The notes under the pieces are model-generated. The model was not told where the DNA came from, ran no database searches, and saw only the letters and a list, made by a program, of their open reading frames with translations. A DNA stretch of 54,071 nt. It comes from Thermoplasmata archaeon. GTDB taxonomy: Archaea; Thermoplasmatota; Thermoplasmata; Thermoplasmatales; Thermoplasmataceae. Below are positions 42,876-52,511 of the stretch, piece after piece (within the stretch, counting starts at the first letter, position 1; each line of letters opens with the position of its first letter). The position numbers were made by a program, and so were the translations under genes. Location of the stretch: NCBI GenBank assembly GCA_021792655.1, contig JAJYUG010000002.1:1-54071 (forward strand). Direction: 5' to 3'.

Positions 42876-44591
42876 ATGGCTGAAAAATACATCGATTATG
42901 AAACTGATATTCTTATAATAGGCGCCGGTGGGGCTGGCCTAAGAGCGGCAATTGCTGGATTTGACTCTGGTGTTCGTGTCACTGTTGTAACGAAATCCCT
43001 TCTCGGAAAGGCACATACTGTCATGGCAGAAGGCGGAATAGCTGCTTCACTTGGAAATCTTGACAGTAAAGACAACTGGGAAGTTCATTTCAATGATACT
43101 TTCGTTGAGGGCGTATATATATCCAACTGGAGAATGGCAGAATTGCTTGCCAGGGAAGCCCCCGATAGAGTTTATGAGCTTGAACAATACGGAGCCCTTT
43201 TTGACAGGACTCCTGAAGGAAAGATTTCACAGAGAGCCTTTGGCGCCCATACATACAGAAGATTATGCCACGTGGGAGACAGAACAGGCCTAGAACTGAT
43301 CAAGACCCTTGAAGATCAGGTTCTGCACAGGGACATCAAATTCTTCGATGAGATGTATATAACAAAGCTCTTAAAGAAGGGGGACCGAGTTATTGGAGCT
43401 GTAGGAATAAAACTGAACTCCGGTGAATTCTACGCGTTCCGCGCAAAGGCAGTCATTGTTGCGACTGGCGGCTGTGGAAAGATTTACAAAGTAACATCCA
43501 ACTCGTGGGAGTCAACCGGCGATGGTCTGGGACTTGCCTTCAACGCTGGTGCTGAATTAATGGATATGGAGATGATCCAGTTCCACCCAACAGGAATGGT
43601 ATATCCGCCTGGCGTAAGGGGTCTGCTGGTAACCGAGGGAGTCCGGGGAGATGGTGGAATACTCCTCAATTCTGAGGGCGAGAGATTCATGCTGAGATAC
43701 TCACCAAAAAAGAAAGAACTTGATGCCAGAGATATTGTTGCAAGAGCGAATTACGCAGAAATAATGGCCGGAAGGGGCACCCCGCATGGGGGAGTTTACC
43801 TTGATATCTCTCATAAGGGAGCGGATTACATCAAGACTAAGCTGCCGAGCATGTACGCACAGTTCAAAGATTTTGCTGGCGTCGATATTACAAAGGAAAA
43901 AATGGAAGTCGCACCAACAGTCCACTATCAGATGGGCGGGATAAAGGTCGATCCTGATACAACAAGAACGAATGTGGAAGGGCTTTTCGCTGCTGGCGAA
44001 GTAGCAAGCGGGTTGCATGGCGGCAACCGGCTGGGGGGGAACTCCCTTGCGGACATACTTGTATTTGGACGGAGAAGTGGGCTTGGTGCAGCCGAATATA
44101 CAAAGAAGGCAACGCTTGAGGATCCTTCAAAATCTGATATAGAGGGAGAGATTGCCCGGGTAAAATCTTACCTGAGGGATGATGGCAGAAACCCATACGA
44201 GGTTATTGAGGAACTCTCGTCAAACATGAGCGAAAACGTTGGCATAATCAGGACAGAGACAAACCTGCAGAAAGCACTGATCAAGATACTGGAGCTCAAG
44301 AGCGCCGCGCCGAAGGTAGGGGTAAGGGGTGACCTGAAATACAACAAGGGGCTTCTTGCCTGCCTGGAAATACCAAACATGCTGACCGCTGCCGAAGCAA
44401 TTGTAAGGGGAGCCATAACAAGGAAGGAGAGCAGAGGGGCGCATGCGAGAAGTGATTATCCAAAGAAAGACCCGAATTTCAAGAAGAATATTATATACAA
44501 GAAATCAGGAGATGAGATGAAGTTGGAGCTCAGGCCTGTGCCGGAGATGCCAGAGAATCTCAAAAAATTAGTGGATCCGGAGGAATACTGA
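42876..44591 (+). CDS. sdhA: Succinate dehydrogenase / fumarate reductase flavoprotein subunit
   Basis: Oxidises succinate to fumarate in the citric acid cycle, carrying covalent FAD. The 571 residues show the FAD-binding IIGAGGAGLRAAIAGFDSG, the active-site AHTVMAEGGIAASLGN and RAFGAHTYRRLCHVGDRTG, and the late LHGGNRLGGNSLADILVFGR. A TATA (TTTTATATTTTAC) starts the operon about 45 nt upstream of the ATG. The stop codon overlaps the ATG of sdhB by one base. Confidence 0.95.
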   Translation: MAEKYIDYETDILIIGAGGAGLRAAIAGFDSGVRVTVVTKSLLGKAHTVMAEGGIAASLGNLDSKDNWEVHFNDTFVEGVYISNWRMAELLAREAPDRVYELEQYGALFDRTPEGKISQRAFGAHTYRRLCHVGDRTGLELIKTLEDQVLHRDIKFFDEMYITKLLKKGDRVIGAVGIKLNSGEFYAFRAKAVIVATGGCGKIYKVTSNSWESTGDGLGLAFNAGAELMDMEMIQFHPTGMVYPPGVRGLLVTEGVRGDGGILLNSEGERFMLRYSPKKKELDARDIVARANYAEIMAGRGTPHGGVYLDISHKGADYIKTKLPSMYAQFKDFAGVDITKEKMEVAPTVHYQMGGIKVDPDTTRTNVEGLFAAGEVASGLHGGNRLGGNSLADILVFGRRSGLGAAEYTKKATLEDPSKSDIEGEIARVKSYLRDDGRNPYEVIEELSSNMSENVGIIRTETNLQKALIKILELKSAAPKVGVRGDLKYNKGLLACLEIPNMLTAAEAIVRGAITRKESRGAHARSDYPKKDPNFKKNIIYKKSGDEMKLELRPVPEMPENLKKLVDPEEY

Positions 44592-45355
44592 TGGGAAAAA
44601 TAACATTAAGCATATACAGGCGTGACCCGGCGGTTGAAGCTGAAGGAAAATTCGTTGACTATGAAGTCCCGACAGAAGACGGGATGGTTGTTCTAGATGC
44701 GGTGAAATACGTTGAGACAAACATAGATCCTACCCTCTCTCTTCGCTGGAACTGCAAGGCAGGAAAATGCGGATCGTGTTCAGCCGAGATAAATTATAAG
44801 CCTTCCTTGATGTGCAAGACCAGAATAGACACGCTTGGCGATCACATAAAGGTAGCCCCAATGGGCGCATTTCCACTTATAAAGGATCTTGTAACGGATG
44901 TATCCGCAAACTGGGAGATGCTGAAGAAGATTCCAGTATTCACGCCAAGACAGGATGCTCCAAAACCGTGGATCATCGCCCAGATTGACATTGAGAGGTC
45001 GAAGGAATTCAAGAAATGCATAGAATGTTTCCTGTGCCAGGACGTATGCCACGTTGTCAGGGAACACAGCGGAACCGGGTATTTTGGTCCAAGGCACATT
45101 GTAAAGGCTGCTTCAGCGGACATGCATCCAATGGACGCACTTGACAGGTCCGAATTCCTTGATGCAAACGCAGGGCTTGGATTCTGCAACATAACCAAAT
45201 GCTGCACTGAAGTCTGCCCGGAAGACATCCACATAACCGACAATGCCATAATTCCTGAAAAGGAGAGAGCCGTGAATGCATTTTATGACCCTATTGCCAT
45301 GATTGCCCGATCAAGAAGGAGAAAAAAGGAGGCGAAGAACAATGGAAAACAGTAA
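44591..45355 (+). CDS. sdhB: Succinate dehydrogenase iron-sulfur subunit
   Basis: Carries electrons from FAD to the membrane anchor through iron-sulfur clusters. The 254-aa protein has the [2Fe-2S] ligands in WNCKAGKCGSCSAE with later Cys, and two further cysteine clusters (CIECFLCQDVCH and KCCTEVCPEDIH). The arrangement is of the archaeal type with extra cysteines in the last cluster. It overlaps sdhA by one base and the sdhC start by 14. Confidence 0.95.
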   Translation: MGKITLSIYRRDPAVEAEGKFVDYEVPTEDGMVVLDAVKYVETNIDPTLSLRWNCKAGKCGSCSAEINYKPSLMCKTRIDTLGDHIKVAPMGAFPLIKDLVTDVSANWEMLKKIPVFTPRQDAPKPWIIAQIDIERSKEFKKCIECFLCQDVCHVVREHSGTGYFGPRHIVKAASADMHPMDALDRSEFLDANAGLGFCNITKCCTEVCPEDIHITDNAIIPEKERAVNAFYDPIAMIARSRRRKKEAKNNGKQ

Positions 45356-46055
45356 TGTTAAAAAACACATAATACCACCAGAATTTCTTGAACCTAACTG
45401 GAGGTTCTGGTCATTCATTCTGCTTGCTATAGTTGGAATTTATCTGATGATGCTGTACCAGGTTCCCGTACACGATGGCCTCACGGATCCGTTCTACTCG
45501 CCCACTGTTCTTGTACTGCCGCTTGTAGTGCTTTTCAGGGCAACCTGCTATGCTTACAGGAAGGACTACCACAGGCATCTCTTTGACCACCCGAACAGCT
45601 GCCTTACCAATGTCAGGCTTGACAGCAGCAAAAGGCAATACACAGGGGAGACAAGGTTCTTCAGGATTGAGGATTTTCACAGGTATTTCATGTACACAGC
45701 GTGGGCAATACTTCCATTCTTTTATTATGACGTCTATGTTTCATGGACCTACAGCGGTGCGTTCACATTGACACTTGGAAGTATTATTCTGCTTATCAAT
45801 ACACTTGCAGTGACATTCTACACTTTCTCCTGCCACTCAGTTCGCCATCTTACCGGTGGGTACAAGGACTGCTTCAGCTGCCCATCCAACCTTACAAAGA
45901 AGAGGTCGTTCTTTACATTCCAGTCCAAGTTCAATGAACACCATGAGGCGCTTGCCTGGACGAGCCTTATAATGTTCATATTCACAGACCTTTACCTGAG
46001 AGGAATACTGGCGGGCCTTCAACTGAATATAACCTTCATACACCTGGGGCTGTGA
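45342..46055 (+). CDS. Succinate dehydrogenase membrane anchor subunit C-like
   Basis: A 237-aa membrane protein with about five helices that would hold heme or quinone in the complex. HSVRHLTGGYKDCFSC and NEHHEALAW contribute His residues that could bind heme, but no standard SdhC motif is visible. I chose ATG 45342 because AAAGGAGG at 45325-45332 is an excellent ribosome binding site, and this start overlaps sdhB by 14 nt. The open frame continues upstream to 45303, antisense-free but redundant with sdhB. Confidence 0.78.
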   Translation: MENSNVKKHIIPPEFLEPNWRFWSFILLAIVGIYLMMLYQVPVHDGLTDPFYSPTVLVLPLVVLFRATCYAYRKDYHRHLFDHPNSCLTNVRLDSSKRQYTGETRFFRIEDFHRYFMYTAWAILPFFYYDVYVSWTYSGAFTLTLGSIILLINTLAVTFYTFSCHSVRHLTGGYKDCFSCPSNLTKKRSFFTFQSKFNEHHEALAWTSLIMFIFTDLYLRGILAGLQLNITFIHLGL

Positions 46056-46060
46056 GTGAA

Positions 46061-46231
46061 ATGGCAAGAATACTACCTTCAAGGTTCAGATACCCTCTTT
46101 TCTTCCTTGGGCTTTTTATTATGGAGCTATCCGGACTTCTGTTCAAGTTCCTTAACCTAGCCCTGAGCGGGGTTGAAGTTATGATCGTTGCAGGGTTCCT
46201 GATATTCGCGTTCTCAATATTATCTACCTGA
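46061..46231 (+). CDS. Tiny two-helix membrane subunit, SdhD candidate (56 aa)
   Basis: A 56-codon frame begins 5 nt after sdhC and ends with TGA at 46229-46231; it is too short for usual gene lists. It has a basic start (ARILPSRFRYP) and two hydrophobic helices separated by SGVEV. Immediate placement after sdhC, with GAGTGA just before the ATG, suggests a small anchor subunit of the succinate dehydrogenase. Homology cannot be shown from this sequence. Confidence 0.62.
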   Translation: MARILPSRFRYPLFFLGLFIMELSGLLFKFLNLALSGVEVMIVAGFLIFAFSILST

Positions 46232-46381
46232 TTTGTTAAACAATTTACTTATTTTTTTTAATTACCCTTCTATCTCTCTTTCATTCCATTACAGGTTATC
46301 TACTACCGCCGATCCCAGCCTGTCTGTGAAAAATTGATCACATACAAGAACTGATGTTCTGAAATGCTGCTATTTAATTCA

Positions 46382-47809
46382 CTAAATGGGTTTCTCGACA
46401 CCCTTATCCTTGAGGAACTCGGTATCGGGTTTCCTGTACACGGCATTTTTCATCAGGAGGGTGAAGACCACAGATATAGCAAGGAAAGCCATTCCCGTGA
46501 GGTACACGTAGCTGAAGGCCTGGTGTGAGGGGAAATTCTCTGTGATTGGACCAAGAGGGGTGTGGAACACAACCCCAGTTACATATATGGTTTCAAAAAC
46601 TCCACTGACCGCCGGAGCTATTGATGAACCTATGTTCCTGAATACGACATTCATTCCAGTTGATGCTCCTGACTCTGATCGCGGGGTTGAGACCAGGAGT
46701 ATATTTATCACGCCAACGAAGATGAACGATAGCCCGACTCCCATCAGGGTTGCATCCTCTGCGATTGCAAGCGGCGATGAACGATAAAAGTACAGCCCCA
46801 CATAGGAAAGAAAGAGAACGATTGTCCCTATCAATATTGTAATCTTTGGACCCCTGGTCTTTGTAACCTTTGCCGAAAGAGGGGCAAATGCCATGGATAC
46901 AATCGCAGCCGGCAGCATGATAAGGCCGGCATTAACGATGGAGAGCCCGAAACCAGCAGGAACCGGATCTTCCAGAAGCGTTGGAACACTATAGAAAAGG
47001 AAGAACATTCCCGCCATGGCAAACAGACCTGTGAAGTTCGAGAGAAATACATTTCTTATCTTCAGTAACTTCATGCTTATGAAAGGAGATTCAGTATGCC
47101 CCTCTATGAAGACAAACAAAACCAGTGCAATCACGGATGATGCGAAAAGGCCCAGTATCCTAAGTGATTCCCAGCCCCAGTATTCACCCTCGGAAAGGCC
47201 AAGTATCAGCGCCACAACACCCACCCCGAGAGAGGCGACTCCTGCAAAATCGACCTTCTCCTTGACTCTTACAGATGTATCCTTCAGGACTATTGCTGAA
47301 ACAATTAAAAGACCGAATGCCACGGGAATAGCCGAGTGGTAAGACCACTGCCATGTATAGTTCTGCGTGATCCATGCGCCCAGCACCAGTCCAATGGCTG
47401 CACCTCCCGTAAATGTCGAACTCAGTATCCCCTGAGCCAGGGGGAGATCCTCCTTTGGGACCTGATCGTTCAGGAGCGCAAATGCCACCGGGAACATGCC
47501 CATTCCGAGTCCCTGAACAGCGCGGATCGCAATGAATTCCTCAAGCGTTGTGGCGAAACCTCCAAAGGAAACGGCGATTGCATATACCAGTGCCAGGATG
47601 ATGAAGATCCTCTTCTTGCCATATATGTCTGCAAGCCTTCCAAAAATGGCTGCTGAGATAGTGCCGGAAATGATGTATGCGGTGATTATCCAGGAAAGTG
47701 CATCATAATTAGTCTTGAAAAAGGTCTCAAGTATTGGTATTGCTGGAGTAATCATCGTTTCCACATAGGTAATAAGAATACCCATGAAGGCCATTATCCC
47801 TATGGTCAA
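46382..47809 (-). CDS. DHA2-type MFS transporter
   Basis: A 14-helix MFS transporter with motif A (GRLADIYGKKRIFIILALV), motif B (IAIRAVQGLGMGMFPVAFAL) and a DHA2 motif C (AIGLVLGAWITQNYTWQWSYHS, split). It likely exports small molecules with the proton gradient. The TTG at 47809 is the only canonical start but has no ribosome binding site and cuts off a basic N-terminal segment (KTARFTRHAG). An in-frame ATT at 47857-47855, seven nt after GAGG, would give 16 extra residues. Transcribed convergent with the sdh operon. Confidence 0.87.
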   Translation of the reverse strand: MTIGIMAFMGILITYVETMITPAIPILETFFKTNYDALSWIITAYIISGTISAAIFGRLADIYGKKRIFIILALVYAIAVSFGGFATTLEEFIAIRAVQGLGMGMFPVAFALLNDQVPKEDLPLAQGILSSTFTGGAAIGLVLGAWITQNYTWQWSYHSAIPVAFGLLIVSAIVLKDTSVRVKEKVDFAGVASLGVGVVALILGLSEGEYWGWESLRILGLFASSVIALVLFVFIEGHTESPFISMKLLKIRNVFLSNFTGLFAMAGMFFLFYSVPTLLEDPVPAGFGLSIVNAGLIMLPAAIVSMAFAPLSAKVTKTRGPKITILIGTIVLFLSYVGLYFYRSSPLAIAEDATLMGVGLSFIFVGVINILLVSTPRSESGASTGMNVVFRNIGSSIAPAVSGVFETIYVTGVVFHTPLGPITENFPSHQAFSYVYLTGMAFLAISVVFTLLMKNAVYRKPDTEFLKDKGVEKPI

Positions 47810-47958
47810 TCCCGCATGTCTCGTGAATCGTGCCGTTTTTTCACCTTCTGTGCCAATTAATTTGCCTCAGAACCGATTTTGGGTGGTCTCTGATGCTAAA
47901 ACCGGGCATTTTCACCATGATTGCTCGATGTATAATTAAACATACGTCGCTGGCAGGG

Positions 47959-48630
47959 CTACTCCCTATCAGTCACTGCAGGTGTTCTCTTCTTCCTGTT
48001 ATTGTAAGCCCTGTAGACAAGCCATGCAAACACAAGAACGAAAGCAGCGATGGAGACATAGGTGTACTGATCAAAGAATGAAAGAATGCTCTCCCACTTC
48101 GGGCCTAATGTATAACCTAGATAGACGAGCATGATATCCCATATGAAACTTCCCACAAAGGTCAGGATGGAGAAAGCCTTCAGGTCCATCTTGGCTATTC
48201 CCGCAGGAATGGAAATGAATGACCTGAATACTGGAACCAGCCTTGTGAAGAAAACCGATATGTCTCCGTACCGAGTGAACCACTTGTGAGTTCTTTCAAT
48301 TGATCCAGCATCAAGAAGGAAATATTTTCCGTACCTGAGGATAAGCGGGATTCCGCCTTTGTCACCGATTACGTATGCAATCAGGGCTCCAACAAGATTA
48401 CCAATTGAACCGGCCAACAGGACAAGAATATAGGCAGGTATGCCGATGTATGGAGGCAATGCCCCGGTAAGTGCGAGATAACCCCCGAATGCGAGTACAA
48501 CCTCCGACGGCACTGGAATAAGCAGCCCTTCGAGGAGCATGAGGGCAAATATACCGGGGTAACCTATTGCAGCAATAAAATTCTGGACAATGATTATGAT
48601 GCCTTCCAGACTGCTGAGTAATACAGACAC
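47959..48630 (-). CDS. DedA / SNARE-associated (VTT-domain) membrane protein
   Basis: A 223-aa DedA family protein with five or six helices. The family segments are ALMLLEGLLIPVPSEVVLAF (first reentrant region) and FTRLVPVFRSFISIPAGIAK (second). DedA proteins move polyprenyl or phospholipid carriers across membranes or affect proton balance; an undecaprenyl-phosphate role is established for bacterial members. It starts with GTG 48630 and a TATTAAAA-type element lies about 25 nt upstream. Confidence 0.9.
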   Translation of the reverse strand: MSVLLSSLEGIIIIVQNFIAAIGYPGIFALMLLEGLLIPVPSEVVLAFGGYLALTGALPPYIGIPAYILVLLAGSIGNLVGALIAYVIGDKGGIPLILRYGKYFLLDAGSIERTHKWFTRYGDISVFFTRLVPVFRSFISIPAGIAKMDLKAFSILTFVGSFIWDIMLVYLGYTLGPKWESILSFFDQYTYVSIAAFVLVFAWLVYRAYNNRKKRTPAVTDRE

Positions 48631-48685
48631 ATGGGGTGATTCAAAAGCCCTTATTAAAACATTATTCCTTGAACATTGGCCAGGG

Positions 48686-49198
48686 TTAGTCTTCCCCAGA
48701 CTGCAGCGAATAGTCGCCTATCATGGCACTGACCTCATTCTGTGGCAATGTGAACCTGCGTTTCTTGATATCACTCTCAAGAAGCATCAACTCTGATAGT
48801 TCGTCTGGATAGCCTTCTGCATATATTATCTCTTCAATCTTGGCGTTCATCAGCATCTTAGAACAGACAACGCAAGGATGCGTGGTTACATAAATCTTTG
48901 AATTCGCTATGCTGACTCCGTGTACAGCTGCCTGAATTATTGCATTCTGCTCAGCGTGTAAGCCGCGGCATAATTCGTGCCTCTCGCCCGATGGGATGTC
49001 GAGGTCGTCCCTAATGCAGCCCACTATGTCACAGTTGGCCGTATTGCTTGGAGGGCCGTTATACCCCGTTGCAAGTACGTTCTTGTCATTGACTATGACC
49101 GCACCGACCTTCCTTCTCGTGCATGATGACCTTGATGCCGCCAGGAAAGCCATCCTCATGAAGTATTGATCCCATGTTGGTTTCTGGTATTTTAGCAC
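48686..49198 (-). CDS. Deoxycytidylate deaminase-like zinc enzyme
   Basis: Converts dCMP to dUMP for thymidylate synthesis. The 170-aa protein has the zinc site His81-Ala-Glu83 (HAEQNAI) and Cys109-x2-Cys112 (HPCVVC) in the standard order, preceded by [15 protein letters not shown] and GYNGPPSN. It starts with GTG 49198, and a GATTATTAAG element lies 20-30 nt upstream. It could alternatively be a related ComEB-type deaminase, but the active site is complete. Confidence 0.92.
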   Translation of the reverse strand: MLKYQKPTWDQYFMRMAFLAASRSSCTRRKVGAVIVNDKNVLATGYNGPPSNTANCDIVGCIRDDLDIPSGERHELCRGLHAEQNAIIQAAVHGVSIANSKIYVTTHPCVVCSKMLMNAKIEEIIYAEGYPDELSELMLLESDIKKRRFTLPQNEVSAMIGDYSLQSGED

Positions 49199-49267
49199 TG
49201 CTAATCATGGAAGGCGACTTAATAATCTTTCCCGAGCTCCTAAAGCAAATTTTACAGCATTGAAAAG

Positions 49268-49277
49268 TTTATATATT
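49268..49277 (+). promoter_or_regulatory. TATA box of the hsp20 operon
   Basis: TTTATATATT, a strong match to the archaeal TATA box, placed so that transcription starts near 49297 and directly adjacent to the palindrome at 49291-49317. Confidence 0.7.
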
Positions 49278-49290
49278 ATGAATTAATACT

Positions 49291-49317
49291 TAGTTGACAA
49301 CCATAGGTTGTTAACTA
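49291..49317. promoter_or_regulatory. 12-bp near-perfect palindrome at the hsp20 transcription start
   Basis: TAGTTGACAACC and GGTTGTTAACTA match as inverted repeats at 11 of 12 positions, with a 3-nt ATA spacer. The element spans the expected transcription start and ends just before the GGTGA ribosome binding site, so a bound dimer would block transcription. The cognate factor is probably the HTH protein encoded by the second gene. Confidence 0.75.
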
Positions 49318-49327
49318 GGTGATTGAA

Positions 49328-49882
49328 ATGGTAGGAAAAAGAAACAAAGACGATGACTGGGATGATGGCTTCTTTGGGGATTTCTTTGATGATTTCGGGT
49401 TTGACTTCAAGAGGATGAACGAGAGGATGCAGAGAATATTTGAGAACCTTATGAAGGGAAGCACCCAGAACTATGAGGAAAAGGGGCCGTTTGTTTACGG
49501 GTTTACTTACCGTGTTGGCCCGGATGGGAAGCCTCAGTTCCAGGAATTTGGAAACGTGCCCAGCACGAGAAGGGGTTATGGCAACCAGCTCGAGGGTGAC
49601 ATAAGGGAACCAATGACAGATTTCAATGAAGACAAGGAAAAGGTATATGTTACTGTGGAACTGCCAGGGGTTTCCAAGGAGAACATAGAACTGAAGATAT
49701 CGGAGAGAAACATCACCGTGGATGCAAATGAGGAAGACAGAAAGTATCACAAATCCATAGACTTTCCATACAGGATACTGACAGACACTGCCTCCGCAAA
49801 ATTCAAGAATGGTATTCTTGACGTCGTGGTGAACAAGGAATCCTCAGCATCCATGTCTGGAAAGAGCGTAAAAATAGAGTGA
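49328..49882 (+). CDS. Small heat shock protein Hsp20
   Basis: An ATP-independent chaperone that holds unfolded proteins. In 184 residues it has a charged Asp-rich N-terminus and an alpha-crystallin domain from about residue 85, with KVYVTVELPGVSKENIELKI, later YRILTDTASAKFKNGILDVV, and a short C-terminal VKIE. ATG 49328 is preferred over GTG 49319 because GGTGA at 49318-49322 is a well-spaced ribosome binding site. It overlaps the HTH gene by 4 nt and is preceded by the palindrome. Confidence 0.93.
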   Translation: MVGKRNKDDDWDDGFFGDFFDDFGFDFKRMNERMQRIFENLMKGSTQNYEEKGPFVYGFTYRVGPDGKPQFQEFGNVPSTRRGYGNQLEGDIREPMTDFNEDKEKVYVTVELPGVSKENIELKISERNITVDANEEDRKYHKSIDFPYRILTDTASAKFKNGILDVVVNKESSASMSGKSVKIE

Positions 49883-50487
49883 GCCGGCCAATGGAAAACG
49901 ACGATCTGGATTATATAATGAGTGCCCTCCTCAACAGTACGAGGAGGGAAATTCTTAAAATGCTCACGGTAGATGATTCATACGCGCTGGAGATGAGCAG
50001 GTGGCTTGGTGTCTCCCAGCAGGCAATAAACAAACAGCTAGAGATGCTTGAAAAAGCAAAGCTGATAAGCTCTGCCGGCTTTGTCCCGAGCAGTGAAGGC
50101 GCGTCCAGGAAGATTTATCGCCCGTCCGGATTCTCAACAATTACCATAGACTATTCAAGGAATTTTTTTGAGATAAAGCGCATGGGTCTCAACTACAGCG
50201 AAAGGGAAGATGAAACATTCGACAGGGACAATCGCGATCTTCTGGATGATTTAGTAAGGATAAACAGGGACATCGACGATCTCATGGCGAAACGAACCGA
50301 ACTGCTCAATAAGAAGGATGAAATCCTTGAATCTCTCCATGAACGTGTATCTCGGGGAGCAGCCTCACCGATTGAACGAAACATTCTTCTTAGATATCTG
50401 GAATCCATGAGCACCGAAGAAACAGCAGTAAAACTTGGAATACCGGTTGACTTCGTGAGAAATGTGGTATCTAGATTCACGGATTAG
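49879..50487 (+). CDS. ArsR-like winged-helix regulator with coiled coil and second HTH
   Basis: A 202-aa DNA-binding protein. An N-terminal ArsR-type winged helix (STRREILKMLTVDDSYALEM, LGVSQQAINKQLEMLEKAKL) is followed by a coiled coil (about 117-150) and a C-terminal helix-turn-helix-like segment (MSTEETAVKLGIPVDFVRNV). The layout recalls archaeal heat-shock repressors of the Phr type, and its operon with hsp20 and the palindrome suggests autorepression, but the family match is only general. The start is GTG 49879, or ATG 49891; overlap with hsp20 is 4 nt for the former. Confidence 0.78.
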   Translation: MSRPMENDDLDYIMSALLNSTRREILKMLTVDDSYALEMSRWLGVSQQAINKQLEMLEKAKLISSAGFVPSSEGASRKIYRPSGFSTITIDYSRNFFEIKRMGLNYSEREDETFDRDNRDLLDDLVRINRDIDDLMAKRTELLNKKDEILESLHERVSRGAASPIERNILLRYLESMSTEETAVKLGIPVDFVRNVVSRFTD

Positions 50488-50518
50488 CACCGGTCTTATT
50501 CCACGCCCGACGACCATC

Positions 50519-51277
50519 TTAACTTGCAGTCCTGAAAGAATCAATGTTTTCCATTTCGAATGTATCGGGATTACTCAGAATCACAATTGCTGCAGGAGAC
50601 TGGAAATCAAAAGACTTCAGTGCCTTGGCGTTTCCGCACAGGATTTTCTCTCCGATCTGACTCACACGAGATACTATGCAGACATGCTCATTATCGAGGA
50701 ACTTTTCGCCTCCCGCCATATTTTCCATCTCGAGAAGCCATCCTATTGCCTGTGTAATCTCGATGTTGCGCCCTGATTTCAGATCCAGCAGAACAATGGT
50801 ATGCATTCCATTGCTGTGGTTTCTCCTGATCTTATTGAAAACGCTGGCGGGAAAAAACTTATCTGTGATAAATGGAAGCGATACGGGAGGACCCATTTTA
50901 TATGTGTAAAGGCCCAATCTGCCAGGAATAACGTTCAGGATGGATGCATTTTCGTACACCTTCACGGAAATGCCAATTGAAATACACGTCTTCTCAAGAA
51001 CCTTGTGGGTAGTCGCAGACATTCCATCTCCTGCCACAAGGAGCGATACAGTCAGGTTCCTGCTCCTTTCTATTATTGGAGATTCTCCTTCAATGAACTC
51101 CCTGCCCACAGGAATTACCTCACGATTGAAGAATCTGGAGATCTCATCCAGAGATCCATCCGGAAGTATGGAAGTGTAGGTATCAAGATATACCTCGTCG
51201 CTTGTTCTGATGACATCAGCGGACCCGAGCGTGATGCTCTCCAACCCACGCAGCCCTATTCCGATAATGTTAAGCAT
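50519..51277 (-). CDS. dph5: Diphthine synthase
   Basis: Methylates the modified histidine of elongation factor 2 on the route to diphthamide, a SAM-dependent step found in archaea and eukaryotes. The 252-aa protein has the SAM-binding start [39 protein letters not shown] and the [19 protein letters not shown] region, all characteristic of Dph5. Its ATG overlaps the enolase stop by 8 nt, so enolase and dph5 share a transcript. Confidence 0.93.
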   Translation of the reverse strand: MLNIIGIGLRGLESITLGSADVIRTSDEVYLDTYTSILPDGSLDEISRFFNREVIPVGREFIEGESPIIERSRNLTVSLLVAGDGMSATTHKVLEKTCISIGISVKVYENASILNVIPGRLGLYTYKMGPPVSLPFITDKFFPASVFNKIRRNHSNGMHTIVLLDLKSGRNIEITQAIGWLLEMENMAGGEKFLDNEHVCIVSRVSQIGEKILCGNAKALKSFDFQSPAAIVILSNPDTFEMENIDSFRTAS

Positions 51278-52490
51278 TGCTGGTTCCCAGGTTCTCCTCT
51301 ATACCAGCTAGTTCATTGAGCTTGGCAAGCCTTTCTCCACCGATAGTGCCGGACTTTATGAAAACGGAACCGAATGCAACAGCAAGATGTGCTATGAAAT
51401 TGTCCGTGGTTTCACCACTTCTGTGGGAAATAACATTCTTCATCCCAGCTTTCTTGGCTGCTTCCACTGCCCTATATGTAGCGCTCAGTGTTCCTATCTG
51501 GTTCACCTTTATCAATACCGCATTTGAGGACTTCTTTTCTATCCCCTTCATTATCCGCTTCTCGTTGGTAGTGTATAGGTCATCCCCCACAATCAGTGCC
51601 TTGGATCCTATACGCCCAGTCAGTATTGCAAACCCGTCGAAATCATTCTCTTCCAGGGGGTCCTCAATGAAGTAGAAATTATGGTCCTTCACAAGCGATT
51701 CCGCATAATCAATCTGCTCATCTCTTGTAATTTTGCCCTTTTTATACACGTATTTGCCATTTTCAAAGAAGGATGTTGCAGCGAAGTCCACTCCAAGCAG
51801 AACCTTCACCCCATGGGCTTTTGATATCTCACTGGCTGCCTGTTTCACTGTATCAATGGCAACTTCATCTGATATGTTGGCGGTCCATGCCCGCTCATCC
51901 CCTACGCCAACACTCTGACCCTTGAGATTTTCTGAGAGGATCTCCCCGATTCTCCTGTGAATCAGCGCATTAAGGTATATTGAGTCCAGAAATGTCTTTC
52001 CCTGTGAAGAAACCATGAATTCCTGTATGGTCGTACCGTTTCTGGAATGTTTGCCGCCACCGATCACGTTTCCCATCGGTCTTGGAATTGATCTTGTGAG
52101 AGTGCCGCCAACGTAGGCGTACAGAGGAAGCCCAAGCAGGTTTGCGGAAGCCTTTGCAGAGGCTATGGAAATTGCTGTGGCCATGTTTCCTCCAAGCTGG
52201 GAAAAATTATCCGTGCCGTCTATATCGCTGAGGAGGCTGTCAAGTTCAGCCTGGTTCCTTGCATTGAATCCTATAACCGCATTCTTCACATGCCTGTTGA
52301 AGAAGTCAAGAGATGAATCTATTCCCTTGGCAGAGAATGCAACAACCTCTGTTGCCCCCGTGCTGGCCCCGGCGGGAGCCGAAGCAATTCCTACAGCGCC
52401 GCTCAGGACGACTTCAGCCTCTATGGTGAAGTTCCCCCTGGAATCCAGTATCTTCCTTACCCGAACGTCCTTTATAGAAAAATCCTGCAT
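51270..52490 (-). CDS. eno: Enolase
   Basis: Interconverts 2-phosphoglycerate and phosphoenolpyruvate, the step after ApgM (10098-11312). The 406-aa protein has the N-terminal [17 protein letters not shown], catalytic-site [17 protein letters not shown], metal-binding Asp and Glu in [14 protein letters not shown], and the C-terminal [20 protein letters not shown] (family usually has TED). A TTTATG-like element overlaps the end of the neighbouring gamma-carbonic anhydrase gene, 21 nt upstream. Confidence 0.96.
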   Translation of the reverse strand: MQDFSIKDVRVRKILDSRGNFTIEAEVVLSGAVGIASAPAGASTGATEVVAFSAKGIDSSLDFFNRHVKNAVIGFNARNQAELDSLLSDIDGTDNFSQLGGNMATAISIASAKASANLLGLPLYAYVGGTLTRSIPRPMGNVIGGGKHSRNGTTIQEFMVSSQGKTFLDSIYLNALIHRRIGEILSENLKGQSVGVGDERAWTANISDEVAIDTVKQAASEISKAHGVKVLLGVDFAATSFFENGKYVYKKGKITRDEQIDYAESLVKDHNFYFIEDPLEENDFDGFAILTGRIGSKALIVGDDLYTTNEKRIMKGIEKKSSNAVLIKVNQIGTLSATYRAVEAAKKAGMKNVISHRSGETTDNFIAHLAVAFGSVFIKSGTIGGERLAKLNELAGIEENLGTSNA

Positions 52491-52511
52491 GATCCAAGTA
52501 ATGGATTAAAT

